This document shows positions 6,890 to 9,815 of a DNA stretch of 9,815 bases, piece by piece. Numbering within the stretch: the first letter of the stretch is position 1; each line of letters starts with the position of its first letter. The notes beneath the pieces are model-generated. The model ran no database searches and was not told the DNA's origin. It saw only the letters and a list, made by a program, of their open reading frames with translations. The stretch lies in the NCBI GenBank assembly GCA_039807745.1, contig JBDHRV010000132.1, forward strand, positions 1-9,815, written 5' to 3'. The stretch is from JAEUMW01 sp039807745. GTDB lineage: Bacteria; Pseudomonadota; Gammaproteobacteria; Burkholderiales; JAEUMW01. Position numbers and translations under genes: made by a program.

Positions 6890-8209
6890 ATGACGACTGC
6901 AGTTCTGGTACTGGTAGCGATTGTCTGCGTGATTCTTCTCACGTCCAGATTCAAGTTCAACGCCTTCTTCGCCCTCGTGCTCGTTGCTCTGGCATTGGCA
7001 CTTGTCACGGATTCCCTGGACAAGGTGGTGCCGACGCTCAAGACCGGCTTCGGCAATACCCTCATGGCGATCGGCCTGATCATTCTTTTCGGGACGACGA
7101 TCGGCGTCGTTCTCGACAAGACCGGCGCCACGTATGCGATGGCGCATTACATACTCGGCCTGACGGGCAAGGCAAAGGCGCCGCGGGCGATCACCATCAC
7201 CGGGTTCATCGCTGGACTGCCCATCTTCTGCGATTCCGGTTTCATCGTGCTCTCCGGGCTGAACAAGTCGCTCGCCAGGGCTTCGGGTACGTCCATCGTG
7301 CGCATGGCAGGGTCACTCGCCATCGCGCTCTACACGTTGCACTGCCTGATCCCGCCGCACCCGGGCATCACGGCCGCCGCCGGCATCATGAACGGCTCGC
7401 TCGGCAACCTCGTCCTGCTCGGTGTGCTGATTGCACTGCCGACCACCGTGGTCGGCTATCTCTGGGTCAAGTTCATGTCGGCGCGCTTCGGCGGCAGCGA
7501 AGAGGCGGGCAAGGAGCCCGACGACTTGTCCACCCGGAAACTGCCCGGGACCTTCGGATCGTTTCTTCCGGTCGTGCTGCCGCTGCTGATGATCATGTTC
7601 AGTTCGTTCGTGGCGTTGGTACCCGGTCTCTTGCCGGAGTCGGTCCTGTCCGTCGTGAAGTTCCTCGGTGATCCGGTGATCGCCCTGCTGATCGGGGTGG
7701 GGCTTGCGCTGTTGCTCGTGCCGCGCGAGAACTTCAAGCAGATCAACGATATGTTCTCGGAGGCCATAGACAAGGCTGGACCCATTCTGGCCATCACTGC
7801 GGCAGGCGGCGCGTTCGGCGCCGTGATCAAGGCGACGGGAATCGGTGACCAGGTCTCGGGATTCCTGTCGACGTCGCATCTGGGTCTGATCGTGCCCTTC
7901 GCGCTGGCAGCCATTCTGAAGACGGCGCAGGGATCATCGACCGTGGCGGCGATCACCTCCGCATCGATCGTCGCCACCATGCTGGCGCCGCTCGGCTTGG
8001 ACAGCGACATGGGACGCACCCTCGCGCTGTTGTCCATCGGCGCGGGATCGATGATGATCTCGCACGCCAACGATTCCTACTTCTGGGTGATCACCAAGTT
8101 CTCCGACATTTCCCCGGACGCGACGCTCAAGGTCTACTCCACGGCAACGGTCGTGATCGCCGTCTGCGCATTCGCGATCATCTGGCTTCTGTCGCTATTC
8201 ATGATCTGA
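6890..8209 (+). CDS. GntP-family sugar-acid:H+ symporter
   Basis: A 439-residue inner-membrane permease of the gluconate:H+ symporter family (GntP, GntT, IdnT, DsdX), which takes up sugar acids or D-serine-like substrates with protons. Family signatures are intact: GLPIFCDSGFIVLSGL at 109-124, HCLIPPHPGITAAAGIM at 151-167, KTAQGSSTVAAITSASI at 344-360 and SHANDSYFWVITKFSDIS at 391-408. Hydrophobic segments run almost end to end, with a polar cytoplasmic-type loop near 198-220. Length is normal. ATG 6890 is chosen because the family starts here and GGGAG lies at 6875-6879 (10-base spacing); the frame is open upstream to 6731 but that part is not family-like. No sugar-acid kinase, dehydratase or GntR-type regulator is in the window, so the substrate cannot be assigned. 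Confidence 0.93.
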   Translation: MTTAVLVLVAIVCVILLTSRFKFNAFFALVLVALALALVTDSLDKVVPTLKTGFGNTLMAIGLIILFGTTIGVVLDKTGATYAMAHYILGLTGKAKAPRAITITGFIAGLPIFCDSGFIVLSGLNKSLARASGTSIVRMAGSLAIALYTLHCLIPPHPGITAAAGIMNGSLGNLVLLGVLIALPTTVVGYLWVKFMSARFGGSEEAGKEPDDLSTRKLPGTFGSFLPVVLPLLMIMFSSFVALVPGLLPESVLSVVKFLGDPVIALLIGVGLALLLVPRENFKQINDMFSEAIDKAGPILAITAAGGAFGAVIKATGIGDQVSGFLSTSHLGLIVPFALAAILKTAQGSSTVAAITSASIVATMLAPLGLDSDMGRTLALLSIGAGSMMISHANDSYFWVITKFSDISPDATLKVYSTATVVIAVCAFAIIWLLSLFMI

Positions 8210-8220
8210 CGCGAACGGAT

Positions 8221-8245
8221 GAGAAAGCCCGGCGAACGAGCCGGG
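8221..8245 (-). terminator. Intrinsic terminator of the minus-strand hypothetical gene
   Basis: Read on the minus strand, CCCGGC (8245-8240) and GCCGGG (8233-8228) form a 6-bp GC stem with loop TCGTTC, followed by CTTTCTC. It begins 20 bases past the stop at 8265. The plus-strand side lacks a T-tract, so it should work mainly on transcripts of the hypothetical gene rather than of the permease gene that converges on it. Confidence 0.55.
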
Positions 8246-8264
8246 GTATGCAGGGGGGGAACGA

Positions 8265-8924
8265 CTAGACGGCTTGGTTTCGCGAGCCGTCGGCGGAGCG
8301 GGGATGCCGCCCGCGGGGGGATTTCCTTCTGACCGCGCTCGGCGCAACCTCGTACAGCCAGCGGCGCACGGTCGCTGGCTGGTAGAGTTGCCCGTTGCCT
8401 TCGATCTGAATTTCGAGGTCGCGCGCCATCGCGGCCACGTCTATGCGCTCGTCTTCTGACCAGCGACGCTTCGCGATGATCTGGCAGACGCGCTTGTCGT
8501 CCATCTCCGGCCGCAGCTTTCGCGGCTGGGTCAGTGTGGTTGGTCGCTCGCCGCAGACCCAGGACGGCGTGCAAAAGGCGGGCGGATCCAGATCTTCGCC
8601 CCGCGCCCAGACATAGAGCTCGTTGACGCACAGGCGATAGTGCGCGAGCACCTGCGCAACGTAGTCGCCCGAGGCACTCATCTCCACCAGTGCGCTCGGC
8701 TTGCCTTCGACCTCTTCCAGCGAGCTCTTGTCCGTGGTCGCGAACGACACCGCGGTGGCTGGCGCGTAGACCGCGAGACGCGCGTCCACGATTGCGCGCA
8801 GGAGCATGGCCACCGTGAGGCGCACCACCGGCGGGAGGGCGCTGGCGAGCTTGGTCGGCGGGGCGAAGCCATGCCAGGCAAAGGCGACTTCGAGGATGCT
8901 GGAATAGGCGGTGCGGGAGGGCAT
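8265..8924 (-). CDS. Uncharacterised 219-residue protein with helix-turn-helix-like C-terminus
   Basis: I do not recognise this protein. From ATG 8924 it has a fairly hydrophobic N-terminal half (PPVVRLTVAMLLRAIVDARL at 31-50) with no clear signal peptide, a middle with scattered Cys and Trp (LCVNELYVWARG, FCTPSWVCGE at 117-126), and a charged C-terminus. Residues 141-192 contain DDKRVCQIIAKRRW, IDVAAMARDLEIQIEG and PATVRRWLYEV, which could be a helix-turn-helix, followed by a basic tail KSPRGRHPR. DNA binding is inference only. Codons ending in G or C dominate from 8924 onward, whereas the in-frame extension to ATG 9113 has weaker bias just upstream and would overlap the divergent gene. Neither start has a clear Shine-Dalgarno. 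The terminator just past the stop supports a real transcript. Confidence 0.6.
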   Translation of the reverse strand: MPSRTAYSSILEVAFAWHGFAPPTKLASALPPVVRLTVAMLLRAIVDARLAVYAPATAVSFATTDKSSLEEVEGKPSALVEMSASGDYVAQVLAHYRLCVNELYVWARGEDLDPPAFCTPSWVCGERPTTLTQPRKLRPEMDDKRVCQIIAKRRWSEDERIDVAAMARDLEIQIEGNGQLYQPATVRRWLYEVAPSAVRRKSPRGRHPRSADGSRNQAV

Positions 8925-9084
8925 GGGTGCGCGCCGAGCAAGTCCTGCGCCAACTCGATCAACCCGCTGCGCGGCGCGTTCGGCGGCGGATCCCGCGACC
9001 GCTCCCGCGGTGCTTGCCAAAGCCACGCCTGCACCTCGAATTCGAAGTACCATCGCGTCGGCGCAACGCGCGATGCCCTGCCCG

Positions 9085-9090
9085 AGGAGG
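9085..9090 (+). promoter_or_regulatory. Ribosome binding site fixing the TTG start of the transglutaminase-like gene
   Basis: AGGAGG lies six bases before TTG 9097. It is the decisive evidence for this non-ATG start, because no ATG occurs in frame until about codon 71. Confidence 0.85.
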
Positions 9091-9096
9091 ACGGTC

Positions 9097-9815
9097 TTGA
9101 AGACATTCGACATCCACTGTGAACTGGGCTACGAAGTCGCTGGCGGCAGCACTTTTCTGCTCAATGTCGAAGCTGCCATTACGCCCGGCCAGCGCCTGTT
9201 GCACGAATCGCTGGTGACCGATCCGCCGCTCGCGTGCGAGCGCTACACCGACCCGATCGTCAAGAATCGCTTCGTGCGCTTCAATGCCGACGCGGGGCCG
9301 CTGCGCATGAACTACCGCGCCACCGTGGAAGTGGACGGGGCGGCCGAGGGTGTGCCGGACGCAGCCGAGGTCCCGGTCGGCGAGTTGCCGCTCGAGGTGC
9401 TGCGTTTCATCATGCCGAGCCGGTACTGCGAGTCCGATGCGCTCATGCGAATGGCGGTGCTGGAGTTCGGGTCGATGCCACCGGGCTCGCAGCGCGTGGA
9501 GGCAATCTGCCAGTGGATTCGCGACCACATCAAGTACGAGATCGGCACCACGCAGGGGACGCATTCGGCGTTCGACACAGTCACCGGGCGCGCCGGGGTG
9601 TGCCGTGATTTCGCGCACCTGGCGATCGCATTGTGCAGAGCGCTCAACATCCCGGCCCGCTTCGTCACGGGCTATGCGACGTTCGCCGATCCACCCCCCG
9701 ATTTTCACGCGGTGTTCGAGGCCTACCTCACCGGCGGGTGGCACCTCTTCGATCCGACCGGGCTTGCGGCGCGTTCCGACCAGGTGCGGATCGGCACCGG
9801 GCGCGATGCCGCGGA
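9097..9815 (+). CDS. Transglutaminase-like family protein (3' end outside window)
   Basis: The visible 239 codons encode a protein with the bacterial transglutaminase-like layout: a beta-rich N-terminal domain (about 1-95, beginning MKTFDIHCELGYEV) followed by the papain-like core. The catalytic triad is visible as C169 in GRAGVCRDFAHLA, H204 in DFHAVFEAYL and D219 in LFDPTGL. Upstream of the Cys, AICQWIRDHIKYE is the usual helix preceding it. Members of this family act as cysteine proteases, amidases or cross-linking enzymes; few are characterised. No signal peptide is seen, so it is probably cytosolic. The start is TTG with AGGAGG six bases upstream. Related proteins are about 260-300 residues long, so a few dozen residues probably remain beyond the edge. 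It is divergent from the hypothetical gene, with 172 bases between starts. Confidence 0.88.
   Translation, partial: MKTFDIHCELGYEVAGGSTFLLNVEAAITPGQRLLHESLVTDPPLACERYTDPIVKNRFVRFNADAGPLRMNYRATVEVDGAAEGVPDAAEVPVGELPLEVLRFIMPSRYCESDALMRMAVLEFGSMPPGSQRVEAICQWIRDHIKYEIGTTQGTHSAFDTVTGRAGVCRDFAHLAIALCRALNIPARFVTGYATFADPPPDFHAVFEAYLTGGWHLFDPTGLAARSDQVRIGTGRDAA

Noticed and set aside
8253..8259. Run of seven G between the convergent genes
   Set aside because: A short homopolymer in non-coding DNA; no gene's frame depends on it, so phase variation is not supported.
9036..9045. 10-bp palindrome TCGAATTCGA before the transglutaminase-like gene
   Set aside because: Short enough to be chance; a weak TTGCCA/TCGAAT promoter could be drawn around it but with a 16-base gap and poor -10, so it is not listed as a feature.
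8925..9113. N-terminal extension of the hypothetical minus-strand gene to ATG 9113
   Set aside because: It would overlap the start of the transglutaminase-like gene, has no ribosome binding site, and third-position G/C drops just upstream of 8924. It cannot be fully excluded.

Overview
This window is GC-rich, with coding frames dominated by G or C at third codon positions. Its gene content points to a proteobacterium, most likely a betaproteobacterium, but that placement is an inference from protein resemblance and base composition; no rRNA or other phylogenetic marker is present. It looks like ordinary chromosome: eight genes, seven complete and one cut by the right edge, plus a broken gene at the left edge. 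I see no tRNA, rRNA, CRISPR array, insertion sequence or attachment site.

Left block, minus strand (2570 to 1). A three-gene operon runs leftwards: GTP cyclohydrolase of the FolE2 (type IB) family, an FAD/NAD(P)H oxidoreductase of the ferredoxin-NADP reductase fold, and an ECF-type RNA polymerase sigma factor. FolE2 and the reductase overlap by an ATGA. The reductase and sigma genes are 26 bases apart when the sigma start with a ribosome binding site is used. No anti-sigma factor is visible. Beyond the sigma gene are remains of a VOC (glyoxalase-superfamily) gene with no usable start and an apparent frame change.

Centre, plus strand (2701 to 6627). Divergent from folE2 is a secreted DUF3616 beta-propeller-like protein with a recognisable sigma-70 promoter abutted by a 12-bp palindrome. 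fumC (class II fumarase) follows, with its own promoter and a strong leader hairpin. A ThrE-type threonine/serine exporter starts 27 bases after fumC and is probably co-transcribed with it.

Right block. A GntP-family sugar-acid/H+ symporter (plus strand, 6890 to 8209) has its own promoter, a 16-bp palindrome upstream and a hairpin early in the leader. It converges on an unrecognised 219-residue protein on the minus strand (8924 to 8265), which has a helix-turn-helix-like C-terminus and its own intrinsic terminator. Divergent from that gene, a transglutaminase-like cysteine protease-fold protein begins at a TTG codon (9097) and runs off the right edge.

Taken together the genes serve folate precursor synthesis, redox chemistry, stress-responsive transcription, the TCA cycle and small-molecule transport. 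I see no convincing novel multi-gene defence or mobile system. The most unusual points are the folE2-reductase-sigma operon, the uncharacterised 219-residue protein, and palindromes or hairpins at three promoters.
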